Assembly: GCF_963678635.1 (NCBI RefSeq)
Contig: NC_087065.1
Location: 50,228,452-50,292,451 of the forward strand
Length of the DNA: 64,000 bases
Source: Symsagittifera roscoffensis
Lineage: Eukaryota; Xenacoelomorpha; Acoela; Convolutidae
Direction: 5' to 3'
Within the stretch, counting starts at the first letter, position 1. Each line of letters starts with the position of its first letter. The translations under genes and the position numbers were made by a program. Below the pieces are notes generated by a model. That model was not told where the DNA came from. It worked only from the letters and a program-made list of their open reading frames with translations, and searched no databases. Positions 1 to 11,423 of the stretch are shown piece after piece.

Positions 1-179
1 TTTTTTTTCTAAATCAAGGTATCAATACACACACAGATGAGCGACGAAGTTGGCCGATTTTCTGAATTTTAATCAATCTAATGATGCTAACGTACTTTGG
101 TATTATGTACTTTACAGCTTTTCTTATATAATTTTTTCTTAGTATAAAAACTAACAATTTCACCAGCTAATCGATCAAT

Positions 180-1265
180 GACATTGTGTTTATAGAAATT
201 CGAGGAAGTGTGCGTGTAGCTTTATAAATAGGCATGTAAGAAAACATATAAGAAAATATCTGTGTAAGTATCTAGGTAAAATAGAAAATGAGTTAGCAGG
301 TACGTAAATCGGTGTAGGCAAAGACTTAAAAAAGAAGTAGGTAAATCAAGCAGAAAAATTAAGACTAATTATTTGAAAGTAAAATTAGGTAAGTAAGGAA
401 GAGTAGGTAGCAGGAAAAGAAGCCCAGGAAACAAAGCTCAAGTACAGTTTAGTAAACAATTTAAGTGAGAAAAAATCAGTAACGAAGTAATAGAAAAGAA
501 GATAATGTAAGTTAAGCAAACTAAACCAAATTAAAAAAGAACAATGTGAAGTAAAGTAAAGTGAGGTAGTGAACATTAAGTAAAATAAACTCAAGTAAAG
601 AAACAAGTAAGTTTTTTTGTGAATGTAGGTAAATGAATTAGTCAAAGTTAAGTAAATTAAAGTGAGGTAAGTTAAAGTAAGTAAAGCAAAGGACAGTACG
701 AAAACTAAAGCGAAGTAAGGTGATCATATAAGTAAATTTAGTTTGGAGAACTAAACCAAGGTGAAGAAAAAAAATTCAGTAAAAAGAAGATGAAACAAGT
801 ATAAAAACAAAAATAAGTGAAATAGCTTAAACTGAATTAGATTTCAGTAAAGTTAATTAAATTAGGTAAGTAAGTAAGTAACCAGGTAAAAAGAAAGTAA
901 GTAGATTTTAAAAAGTATAAAGGAAAGCAATTAGGTAAATTTGTGAGGAAGTAAGTAAGTAAGTAAGTAAGTAATTAAGTAAGTAAGTAAGTAAGTAGGT
1001 AAGTGAGTAAGTATGTAGGCAAGTAATTAGGTAAGTAGGTAAGTAAGTAAGTAAAAAAATAAGTAAGTAAGTAAGTAATTAGGTATGCAAGTAATTAAGT
1101 AAGTAGGTTTTTAAGCAAGTAAGTAAGTAAATAATTGAGTAGGTATGTAAGTATGTATGCATGTGAGTAAGTATTAAAGTAAGTAGGTAAGAAAGGAAGT
1201 AAGTAAGTAGGTAAGTAGGTAGGTAAGTAAGTCAGTAAGTAAGTAAGTAAGTAAGTAAGCAAATA
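180..1265. repeat. Degenerate (TAAG)n tetranucleotide microsatellite
   Basis: The stretch is dominated by GTAA/GTAG-type tetranucleotides (aagtaagtaagtaag). It is purest at about 860-1260 and increasingly degenerate toward the left. Any reading frame here is repeat-derived. It looks like a locally expanded simple repeat with interruptions such as aggt and atgt. Confidence 0.9.
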
Positions 1266-4200
1266 AGAGAGGAGTTATTAAACTCCTCTCTGAATTTAAA
1301 ACTTGATATTTTGTGATTGAAAACCTTTTAACTGTAAAAGCTAAGTTAGCAATATCTTCAGTACACCAAGTTCCTTTTAATTTTATTCTTTTTATTTCAA
1401 AACTTGACAAAACTATCATTTGCTATAACTTGCTCAAAAATTGCCGGCACCTTTGCAGTGTGATTTCCTTCTAGTATCTTTTCACTTAAAATTTTATCAC
1501 ATGTTAAGAAAATGTTAACTGCTGCCAACATTTAGGCTACTCTGCCTAAACTGCCGGCGAATTCTTTTTTCATACATAAAGTTCAATTCCTTCTTCAACA
1601 ACAAATTTCAATTAGGTCGAATATAAATTGTCCAAAACAATAATAACAATTAATGTGATTCATACAATTCACCAGGACCGATAATTATGACCCCAAAATT
1701 TGGAATTAGAAAAAATTAGGTATCAAGTCTCTTGTTGTTAGGCTAAGCTTAGCAAGATCCTTAGTTGGTCTTCTGCTATTTGGGAGGAAAATTTGTTTCG
1801 TTGACAAAAACCTAGGATGAGGGTCCTCAAATACAATTTTGCTTCTAGGACCCCACCATAGGAAGGAGCCACCCCCTCAGGATCCGGGACACGATACAAA
1901 ACTACATGAATTTATCTTACTCGTGTAACAGCTAATGAAAAATCAAATAACATCAACAAGAATAAAAAAGCGCCTGTCGAACAAAACGTTGCACTTTTTT
2001 CGCTTTTTTGAAGTTTTAAAATAGGTTGTTTGGACAAAAAAAGCAAAACTTCAAAATTTCAAACTGTCAACTGAGAGAAAAATTTTGAAAGTTTGTCTCT
2101 TTACCTGATTAATTGGTTAGGAAAAAAGTCCAGGAAAGTATGTAAAAATTTATAGTTTAAGGCGCGAATTACCAATAACTATTTGTGTGTTACTGCTGTT
2201 GGCGACCCTCAAAAAGATCATCATCAAATCAAAGTTGCTTGTCTAACTGGGAAAAACCTCAATTGTTTCGACTGCGCCGTGAGACTTGAGGCAAATTTTC
2301 AGTAAGAAAAATCGACAAAACGCCGGAAAAAAGATATGAGAATTTTATCTAAAATTTGGTTTTCATTTTGGCACCTAATGAGCCGAGTGAAACAGCAGAA
2401 ATTTTTTCGCGTCTCGTATTGTCCAGATAACAAAAAAAAGGCTGTCTCCAATGCAATTAGGGCGAATTATTAGCTGCTCTCCGCGTGTCATAAGAACTCA
2501 ACATATCTCGTGTTATTTATTTCAAATGGGCCAAACTAGCTAATTTTCAATTCAGTTTAATTTTGCAAAAAATTATCAGAGGTGTGATGATCCTGATGAT
2601 TAAAACGATGTTGAACATCATTTTCTAAACTTCTTCAATTTTTTTTTCAAATTTTTGCTGCGCCTTCTAGTAATTTTTTTTAGTGAAGAGCCATCGTCTA
2701 TTTGTCAAATTTTAGCTTAAAAAGAAATTAAAGTTTTGTTCTATTATTCCTCGTTGGTTCCACTTTGAGGGTGGTTCCATTTTGATTCAAAATTTTGCGT
2801 TACAATATTCGAATTTGCGGCAATAGTTTTTCATTTGTTTTCAATTGAGCTTACAGGTCAGTTTCTAAAGATACCAGGTGTTGAGTGTTTGAAATTTCAG
2901 ATGATCTTCCCAAAATAAATGGTTTCAACGTAACTTCGTTGATTCTAATGGCTTTATTGATTTGAACAGTTTAGAGATTTTTGTTTCCTAATTTTGTCTT
3001 GTAGAAATTAAAAGGCTGTTGATTTGTTTCCTTTGCGGATTTGTTGAAAAATTTAGTGGTAAAAAAAATTCTATTTCTTTCGTTATTTACTTTGCGGCAT
3101 GCCTTCACTAAGTAGTTTTTCAATTTATGTTCTAGCGTTCAAGGATTTCTTCAAATTGATTATGTTTTATTTTTTTTTTGAAATTTTTACGTTTAAATGG
3201 GAGACTTTTGTGTCTCTGCCTCAATAATTAGTTCTCATCAAAGAGATATTTACAAAAGCATGATAACTTACAAAAGCCCATATAAAACCAATCAAAAGTT
3301 ATGGGTTTAAATTTTGAAACCGCCAGAAGGATAAAAATGAAGTTCAGACTGCTCATATACCAAGGCAAGTTTTTTTTTGCTGAAAAAATCGATCAAATTG
3401 GAGAAAAAAATAAAGAAAACTGAAAAATTTTAGTTTTTATCTTCTTGTTGACCACTAGAACGCTTTGAAAAACGCAACAGTATGTATTTAGCGTTTATGT
3501 ATATCAATGCGCCAAATATTCAGAAAATGGGACAAAAACTTTCTATGGAAGGCTCAGCCCAAAAACATTCAGTTTTAGCTTAAAAAGACAAAGTATTGGA
3601 AACATTTACCACAATATTCCCAGTTTGTTAAATCGGAAAAAAAACAAAGAATATCAGAAAACGATTTTTAAGAAATTTCCGAGTAATGCATACTTTTTTT
3701 TAAATTGAATACACAGTTTTACAAAAGAAAATTAAACTGACTGAAAGCAGAATGGTCACCATAACGCTCAATTTTTACAAAGCAGAAAAAACGGGACTTT
3801 TATACTTGACGATACATAGTTAAGCAAACTTTTCGGAAAATGTTTTGACAAGCTAAAACGATTGAAAATCACAAAGAAAATGTGAAGGCACAGTATTATA
3901 CAAAGCTCTAATAAAAGGATTTTTTAAAACCAAAATGTTTAACCAAAAAGGATATCACTGAACAACTAACGAAGACAACCAATGTTTAAGTTAGCATCAA
4001 AGGTTAGAAAACAAATTTTGTAACAAATTGGTAGTCATTATACAAAAAAAACTAGCATTGCTGACTGCCGAGATAATGACAAAGAGAAAACTACTTCTTC
4101 AAAAGAATACAACTAAAGAAATTTTGGCACCAAGTATGGAAAAACAAATATCAAGTAATAAACTTTCAAATGAATTTATAGTTTTCGATCGATGCTTATG

Positions 4201-4410
4201 TAATTTTTACTCGCCCATGCAACTTTTGCATAATTTTTTTAATGCGACAGAAACTACAGTAACGAGACAAAAAAAGTGCAATATTTAGTTTTCAGGCGAC
4301 TAATTGAACGACAATTTTCGCCACTTTTTTCAGGCCAAAATGATTCCATAGTCTGCAAAAGCAGTTTTCAAGTTTGTATTTCGAGGTATTTTCGGCAAAC
4401 TGAAGATTTA
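1266..4410. other. AT-rich intergenic DNA, no gene recognised
   Basis: I see no convincing coding frame, RNA gene or named repeat in these 3.1 kb. Homopolymer A/T runs are common and stops are dense in all frames. Short open frames, such as one at 4028-4288 on the plus strand, have a composition expected from AT-rich noise and no recognisable motif. Confidence 0.6.
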
Positions 4411-4637
4411 CCCGGGATGACCTCCATAAACCGAAAATGCTAATCATACAATTTCATACACTTATATATGAAAAAATGCTAGTCATACACTTTCTATATA
4501 TGAAAAAATGCTAGTCATACAATTAATCATAAACCTTTCATGCAATTTTCTGTACGTATGGAATTGCATGGAAAGTGTATGACTAGCATTTTTCCATATA
4601 TGGAAATTGTATGACTAGCATTTTTGGTCAACCCGGG
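4411..4637. mobile_element. MITE with CCCGGG-GACC inverted termini, copy a
   Basis: This 227-bp element starts with CCCGGGATGACC and ends with GGTCAACCCGGG, which are inverted repeats. Subterminal units of the type GTATGACTAGCATTTTTCCATATA recur inside in both orientations, so the whole element can fold back. It is flanked by TA on both sides, compatible with a 2-bp target duplication. It has no coding capacity. Related elements with the same termini are at 28830-29619 and 63808 to the window end. The transposase family is unknown to me. Confidence 0.75.
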
Positions 4638-4639
4638 TA

Positions 4640-5470
4640 AGCAAGGATCTTCAGCTAATTCTCAAAAACTACAAACCAATAGGAAACCTATTTTTTTCGA
4701 AATAGGGAACTGTTTGAAATTGTTTTAAGGTCGTTTGAATCACGACCAAAAAGTATTTAATTTGATAAACCAATCGACCCATTTCGATTAGTGTTCGTAG
4801 TACCTGATTGTGCATGGAAAAACTAAAAAATCAAACAAGGATAGCCGATTACTGTGTAAGTGGCAAAGAATGTTACGACCATGGTATTTAATAGTAAACT
4901 CGACAATTATAGTAAGATGGGAACGAACACATATTTTTGAGGAAAATTACTGGAAAAACAAAAAAAACATAAAAAAACGAACACATATTTTTGATGAAAA
5001 TTACTAGAAAAACAAAAAAAACACGTAAAAAAATTTAAACAAAACATCATGCATTTTTTTGCAATTTTTTTTCATTTTTTGAAGTTTTTGATTCTAAAAA
5101 GGCGCTGAAACTCAGAGAAAAACTAAATTTACTCGAGTAAGTTAAAAATAAGCACAAATAATTTAAAGTATACGGCTCAAACTAAGCATAAACAAGCCTG
5201 TTCGCTCGCTTAACTCGCTCAAAGTTAGACCAAAATCAAAAAATTTCAAGCTAGTTTTCCTCGATACTGAGATTTTTCCAGAACTTTTCCAATGTTGTTC
5301 AAATCACGATTGAAAATTCTTTGATTGGATACATCACTCAACTTAGTCCGATGATTATTTGTGGTACCTGATTTTGCGTGGAAAACAAAAAGAAAAAAAG
5401 TAAAGCACACCCGAATATAAAATTCATCCCCATTTTCATTGGTCGGAACAAAAGCTCGCCAATTTTGGGT
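4640..5470. repeat. Diverged repeat block, partly tandem, inverted relative to 6945-7400
   Basis: Two related direct units are visible at about 4640-4830 and 5230-5390 (both contain a GTACCTGAT...TGCRTGGAAAA core). The reverse complement of about 5040-5470 resembles about 6945-7400 and 22550-23000, sharing the signature TTGTTCCGACCAWTGAAAATGGGG and the following AAATTTTTGATTTT segment. The block is therefore a member of a dispersed family present at least three times here, in both orientations. No coding potential was recognised. Confidence 0.6.
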
Positions 5471-5550
5471 ATGATATCAGTGTACTTTTGATCTCAAATT
5501 GCCCAAAAGTTCGCGATACAGAAATTTAGTTATGATTCGTAACAACATAC

Positions 5551-5854
5551 CTTGATTCTTTGGCTGTATTTCTGCCGTGCTTCCTTTTCCGGATGAAACC
5601 TGAGGCTTTATGACTGGTTCCAAATCTTCCAATTTCGTGGATTTGGCTAACTTATTTGGGCATTTAGGACACTTAGCAGTATTCACCGTTTTCAACAGAA
5701 TCACAGCACAACATGTGGCATTTTTTTCTCCAATTGGGCCGCATATAATATGTCCGCATGATGGCAGCTTTAGAGGGTTTGGGCAGTGGTTTTTGCATTT
5801 TACGCAGTGATAAACAGCAGGTTTACTGACTTTGTCATCATTTGATATGTTCAT
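5551..5854 (-). CDS. First exon of a RING-finger-like protein (partial host gene)
   Basis: The frame begins at ATG 5854 and encodes a Cys-rich module: C17-x2-C20, C33-x-H35-x2-C38, C48/C49, then C62-x2-C65. The first and last pairs and the CxHxxC centre match the spacing of C3HC4 RING fingers, which usually act as E3 ubiquitin ligases. The sixth ligand expected three residues after C38 is missing; C48 or C49 may substitute. After about 101 codons the sequence reads AAG|GTATGTTG, a consensus splice donor (exon end 5551), so the open frame running on to 5477 is probably intron read-through. I could not find the next exon. The exon lies between inverted copies of a repeat (about 5040-5470 and 6945-7400), so it could be a host gene or cargo of a repeat element. 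RING identity is moderate; E3 activity is inference. Confidence 0.5.
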
Positions 5855-6052
5855 TTTGTTGCTCGCATTTTTATTTGTTTTAACAGAGCAAAAAAACTGA
5901 TTTATATTTTCATGTAAAACAGTTTTGTAAATTATGCTTACTTCTTTTTTGATAAAGAAATGTGAATTCTAGCAGAAACTTCTCATATCAAAAAGGTTCT
6001 GTGTTTACTCATAGAACAACATTTGAGCATTTACTAATGAAAATTATGCGCA

Positions 6053-6283
6053 TATTAGCTCCAGATATTTATTTTTACACGTTTTTTTTTCAGTCGTGAA
6101 AACAAAAAACATGCAATCTACGAGTTTTAACTTTGGTTTGATTCTCTTATAAAATTACGTAAAGTTCTTTTCAGAAACTGGTCATTTTGAAGACTGAATC
6201 AAACTGAGGCCAAAACTAGATTGCATAGTTTTTGTTCAAGAATGAAAAAGAAAAGTGTCTGAACAAATAGCTAGAGTTAATAA
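6053..6283. mobile_element. Palindromic MITE-like element, copy a
   Basis: The left end (ATTAGCTCCAGATATTT...) and the reverse complement of the right end (ATTAACTCTAGCTATTT...) align over about 90 bases. The shared inner block is ATGCAATCTA followed by a GTTTGATTC core. The element is therefore nearly one large inverted repeat without coding capacity. A second copy lies at 21664-21886. Both copies form the left edge of the 1.65-kb duplicated segment that abuts the LTRs of retroelement copy 1. Confidence 0.6.
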
Positions 6284-7708
6284 GCGCTTAGTTTACTATT
6301 TTTGGTGTGATCTCAATCAAGATTGAGATCAGGTCCATTAATCCGCTTGCATTCAAAGTATTCCGTTCCCAACCACGTATGAGCACGATTTTTCTATCAT
6401 CTGGAGCCGTTAGCAAAAGTTTTTGTCCAAACACGATTACGCCTAGAAGTTTGAGAAATATTACAAACGGAATAGCTTTTTAAAAAGCCAAAAAGATTAA
6501 AATCTGCATTTTAGGTCGTCTGCAATTCGTAAAAAACAAATTTACACCAGGATTCCTGTAAAATTTTTGCATTCAAGGCGTAAATCATTTTATCTATCCC
6601 CCTTTCTAGTACATAGTTAAAGATATCCCACATAGTTAAAGATAGGGAAGTTAAAGGTCTCCCACGGTTTAACATATGTATACTTTTCTTATGCGGGCTT
6701 TCTATCATCCGATTGGCAAATTTTGCCGAGTTTGGCTCCAGTGCAGCTTTGCAGGGATCATCGGCTTCGAGAGTGCTTACTGAGTGGCCAAATTGATAGA
6801 GTAGTGCGTTAGACGGTGACTCTAATTGGCCAGGGCGTGCGTTTGTTCATACAGTGTCCGCAGTGTCATCGTTGCGTAAGCCCGTGAAGCCTATGTCAGC
6901 AGTTAGATTCTTATAAGTTTTCAATTTCCGTTTCCTCGCGACGTTTTGTGAAAAAGTTATTGTTCCGACCATTGAAAATGGGGAATAACTTTTTTTCTTC
7001 TATTTGCTTTCCTCGCATAATCAGCTACCACAAACAATCATCGGAGTGGGATGAGTATTATATTATATTAAAGCCCTTTCAGTCGTGTTTCGAATGTCAA
7101 AGTTTGCAAAAAAAAACTCCCAAGAAAAAATTTTCTCGAGAATTATCGAGAAAAACCGGTTTGAAATTTTTGATTTTCGTATAATGTCGAGCGAGTGAGC
7201 AGTCTTACAATCCTTTTGTTAAGCCTTGAAATTTAAGTTTTAATCTAAAGAAGTCAGTTTTTGGAGTTTTTAGCTTCTTCTTGGGAATCAAAAACTTCAA
7301 AATTTTGGGAATTTTTGTTGATTTTTTCTTTTTTTCTTGTTATTTGTCTTCAAAAATTGTTTTCCAGTTTCCTTATTTTACACGACTGACGGAAATGTCT
7401 AAGCTCTAATTTTCGCTCAGATTCCTTTATTACACTAAGCCGCAAAAACGACACAAAAATTGGAAAAATACTTTTGTTATAACTTTTTAAGACTGATCGG
7501 AACATAGGTAGTAACCGGTTAACTGGTAGTAACCGGTTATCCTTGTTATAACGGTTATTTAATTGATCGGTTTAATCCGTTCTATCCTTTGTGGGCATGT
7601 CTTGCTCTTGAATGTTTTTAACATTGTTTTCGTCGGTATGATTTTACCGCTTTAATTCTCTTCTATCATTTGCCATTTCGTTCTGTGTGGTTTCAATTGT
7701 ATGCTAAC
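6053..7708. repeat. 1.65-kb repeat F, left copy, abutting the LTR
   Basis: This segment is repeated at 21663-23293 in the same orientation with high identity by eye; examples are the TTATCCTTGTTATAACGG and TGTGGGCATGTCTTGC blocks. In both places it runs directly into the TGAGTTATGACC end of an LTR. Here it lies outside retroelement copy 1; the other copy lies inside it, where leader and primer binding site should be. It contains a palindromic MITE at its left edge and the dispersed repeat at 6945-7400. No gene seen. Confidence 0.8.
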
Positions 7709-8023
7709 TGAGTTATGACCTGTTGGTTATACTCATAGAGTTATTCCAGAAAAAGTACACCGTCTGCACGTCACGCTATCTTATTTTCGGCCGGATAGAT
7801 TCGTGCAACTTATTAGTCTAATAGCAATCTTAATCTTACTCTTATATCTCCTAGTCTCAATAGATCTAGAGTATCCTGGTTTAGTACGAGTCGGTCTCTT
7901 GGAGAAGGCAACTAAGTTCTAAGTTTAGTTTGATGGATTATGATTGGTTAGTATTCAATATTTTATAGAGATAAAATATTAGAATAATATCCAATAATAA
8001 AATCTAGTTTAGATCTGGTTCCA
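7709..8023 (-). repeat. 3' LTR of retroelement copy 1
   Basis: On the plus strand it starts TGAGTTATGACC and ends CTGGTTCCA, matching the LTR ends of copy 2. It aligns along its length with 23294-23669 but lacks about 60 bp, including the LTR hairpin. The adjoining internal sequence CCCATCCGG is the same as beside the 3' LTR of copy 2. The four bases outside (TAAC) match TAAG beyond the other LTR at three of four positions, compatible with a mutated 4-bp target duplication. Confidence 0.85.
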
Positions 8024-9656
8024 CCCATCCGGAGTTTACAGAGTTTTAGTTCTTTAATGTTCTACTGTAATGGAGGATGGATGATGATGTTCTTGTTGAA
8101 GTATCGAGCATCTTTCTTTTTCCGTTCAGGAAGAAGGATTGTCATAGGAAGCTCCAGGAAGCTGGAATCGTAGATAAGAACTTGTTGTTAGGTTGTGACT
8201 GTTTGTCACGATTGTTTCGGGAGGTCGGATTATGATGTCTGATCGGTTGTGATGGTTATTGGTTCTGTTGTGTAACGAACAACAGTGCTCCGATCTCGTT
8301 CGGAAGTGGCGTGAAGTTTGACTTTGGGTGAAAAACCTAGTGACTTGGATCTGTACTTGTACTTGAACATCGAGAAGGCCATTGTTCTAGTTCAATGGGT
8401 TTCCTTTGCTGCGATGCCAACTCGTACTTTAAATCCTTTGAGTGTAGTGAATGTAGGCAGCCTATCGGTTGTGTTTTGCTATTCCGTAGTGGGAGTGTTG
8501 TCAAGTTCTTTGCTGCTCGTCTTTGGGTTGTGTGTATTCTATATACAGCATTATATCATTTACATATATAAGTCTTTGATAACTTTTGTTTTTAATTATG
8601 ATCTTATATTAGTTTTTATCGCAAAAGCGTTTTTGTTCGGTTATTTTTAAGAGCTACTCAACCTTGGTAACTCTGGTCAAAAATAGGGAGTGGGTCACAA
8701 AGCGTGATTGTAGCACAGTGGGTTAGACTGGCTGTATAGCATGCTCAGGACATCCTTCTGGTGGGTTAGGCCAGGAATAGGGTATAATTTTGGGCTCTTT
8801 CTTTTATGCGGTCCTGTTTTGTGTTAACCTTTTATGTCTTTTTTATTATTGGGTTTTTCTTTTGTTGTTTTGGTTGTGTCCTTTTCTCAAAAATCAAATC
8901 GTTTGGTTTGGTTTTGTCGTTCGACATTTTTGTGTTCTGTTCGTTCTTGTTCAGACTTATAAATAGTCTTCAAAAGAATAAATTATCCAGTTCTTAAGCT
9001 GGTTTAATCCGGTTTGGGTACCGTGGGTTTTCTTTTCTTTGTCATGCTGTTAGGTTGTGGTTTGTGGTGTTTAGTAAGTTGCGTTGGTTAGTTGGATTAT
9101 TATATAATTCCTTTCCAACCGGGTTAAAGGAAAGTTTAAAACATGTTAATACTGGTTAGAGTTGATATCAGTGAAAAATGAAACTTAAATTCATTATTTT
9201 AAGCGATTCTTCGTGGGCGAGCTGTGCGTTTGTGGATAGAATTGTGGGCAAGTGAATGTGTTTAATTGATAAAGAAGTGTCGTTTGAAAAAGTTAGTACT
9301 GCTTTTTAGTTTATGTTCAACTTTTATTAATTTACTACTTAGAAATAGAACTTAACGGCATTTTGGGGAGTCGAAATTGTTAATTTATTTTCATTTTAAG
9401 TAGGTTTACTGCATATGGGAAAAGATTTTATATTTTAATTTACTGCTGTTTGGGGGTAACTTTTACTGCTTCATTTATTGCAATGGGTTTTTTTAATTTA
9501 TGAGTCCAGAAAAAGTTTTTTGTTTTTTATTTCGTTTTTTGTTTTTGTAGATGATCGTGAAGAATGATGAGAAGAATAAAAAAAAAACATTTACAAAGAA
9601 TGGTTAGTTTTATTTCGAGTTTATTGGTATAATTTATTTAATTATTCTTACCTTAA
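8024..9656 (-). other. 3' untranslated region of copy 1
   Basis: About 1.6 kb between ORF X and the 3' LTR is collinear with 30352-31787 of copy 2. Long stretches are related, for example the CTTTCCAACCGGGTTAAAGGAAAG block near 9112, which is palindromic-like (TTTCC...GGAAAG). It includes one tRNA/SINE-like segment at about 8660-8775. Two plus-strand open frames here (8318-8650, 8806-8997) have no support. Confidence 0.6.
8660..8775 (+). repeat. tRNA/SINE-like segment, single copy
   Basis: The stretch TGTAGCACAGTGGGTTAG fits a pol III A-box-like pattern (TRGCNNAGTGG). About 50 bases on is GGTGGGTTAGGCC, a poor B-box match. The homologous segment in copy 2 is tandemly duplicated (30721-30966). 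It is antisense to the retroelement. It could be an old SINE fragment carried by the family; no foldable tRNA was recognised. Confidence 0.35.
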
Positions 9657-11090
9657 TCGTCGGGGAAAAATCCATGGGGAAAAACGTCGTGGATGATTTC
9701 GGATGATGTTAATAATTTTGCTAGCACACGAATGACGTTTTTAGTTTGAAGGAGTGGCCAAGGCAATTGGAGTGCTCTAATGACTTTTAGTTCTTCAGTG
9801 CCAGGTGCGAATTCATGTGGTGTATTTTGGATGAGGTTATAGAGTTTATGTTAATATTTTGTGTTATGTATGAATTCAAGGATTGGGACTTCGATGGGCT
9901 GTTGTATTTCGTGTGGGACGATTAGTGGACGGGATTCTTCTACGTTGAAGGTCTTGGTTAAGAGACAGAATATATACATCTGGGTGATGGGATCATAATT
10001 TTCGAGGATGCCTTGAAAGTTAGTGCTTTCAATACAATAAGTGAAATTAGGAAAGAATGTTGAGAAATGTTTGGAGTTAACGAATTGATATCTATGGTGA
10101 GGTTGTCGTGATGGTGTGTGCAGTGAGTAATTATTTTGTATAAATCGGTAGTAAGTATAAGTGTGTGTTTGTTTAGTTTGTAACATGATTTCGTGTGAAC
10201 ATTGCAAATCACGTTCTTTGGGTGTGAGAGAATGAAAGGTTAGTGAGAAGATGTTAAGCATACTAAAATATGAATCGTAAGCTCGAATGTCACGAAGTGC
10301 TGCTGAAATGATGTGATCGTGTTTTTTATCTAAAGAAACATAGGGTGTTCTAATGAAGAAATTTTTTGTTAGTTGTGGGTTAGCATATTTTTCGTCGTTG
10401 AGAAAGTGATTTTTATTTGATCTGATGATGTGATGGTCGTAATGATCGATGGACTATTCATTAGCCTTAGGTGCGGTGAAAGTATTTAGTGACTGTTTAT
10501 ATCCGATGTGCGTAAACTGTTTCGTAGTTAGTGATGTGGTTAATCGGTATAGTTCATTTTACATTGTTCGTTATCATGTGGGGTGTTGTATAATGGTAGT
10601 GATAGTGGGTTTGAGAAGTGGTAGAATGATGTTCATGAGAGGGTTGTGTCTAAGACATCAACGAAATTTGGGCGTTCATTATTAGGTTCTGAATAGAAAT
10701 ATGTGTATTGGGGCAAAAAGGGTCAACATACTTTAAGGAATTCTTTAGAGTTAGTGTTATTTGGGTGATTAATATATGTTCGGGCTGTGCCTGGGTAGGA
10801 GGGAAATGGATGATTGGAGAATTTTAATTTGAATGTTCGATAAGCTCGGTTGGTACTAGATGAGGATGGGTATGACGAGGAAGATGGGTGTAGCGAAGTG
10901 GTGTAATCTTAAGAGAGGGTGGTAGTTGATGGGTTTGATGATATTATGGATTGTGAGAGTTGATAAATAGTTAGTGTTTGAGGGTACTGTAATTATTGCT
11001 GATGTGTGATGAAATTGCCTAGTTCATAAGATATTTGTGTGTCTTCGGGGCTGTTATTGTTAGATCTTTCACTGGTTAAGGGGGAATATA
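9657..11090 (-). pseudogene. ORF X relic of copy 1 (unknown accessory gene)
   Basis: The reading is homologous to ORF X of copy 2 and ends with the same C-terminus, IIHDVFPHGFFPDD followed by a stop. The best open piece is at 9851-10261. It shares blocks such as KQTHTYTYYRFIQN and NYDPITQMY with copy 2, with many conservative replacements. The N-terminal part is broken by stops and shifts. No known domain was recognised. Placement after env and before the 3' LTR is the same in both copies. Confidence 0.6.
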
Positions 11091-11423
11091 GGGGTGTCAC
11101 GTTCGAAATGTAAGAGGGAGTTGAAGGAGGTTCATCTCTGGTTTGGGAGTGGAGGGGTTGAAAAGGGGGTTGGAAAAATGTAGATCAACTGGGTTCGGAT
11201 TAGTCAAATTAAGTTCATCAGGGGTCTCGAGATCTGAGTTTTCAAGTTGGGAACTAGTATGATATACAGTGATATTTGAATTAGTATCTGAATCCATGCC
11301 AGATGAATTGTTAACATGAGGTGATTCAGGTGGGGGAAAGCAAAAATGGTATGACAGGGATGTTGTTTTGAAGGTTGGCTGGGTACGAAATTGAGCGATG
11401 GAGTGATCCAATTTGGTGGCTCG

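Noticed and set aside
860-1260. Telomeric repeat
   Set aside because: TAAG tetramers do not match known telomere units and are heavily interrupted.
385-1419. Minus-strand open frames rich in Leu/Tyr/Thr over the left end
   Set aside because: They are translations of the TAAG microsatellite and carry no independent signal.
4028-4288. 86-codon plus-strand frame
   Set aside because: AT-rich composition, no motif, no splice or repeat context supporting a gene.
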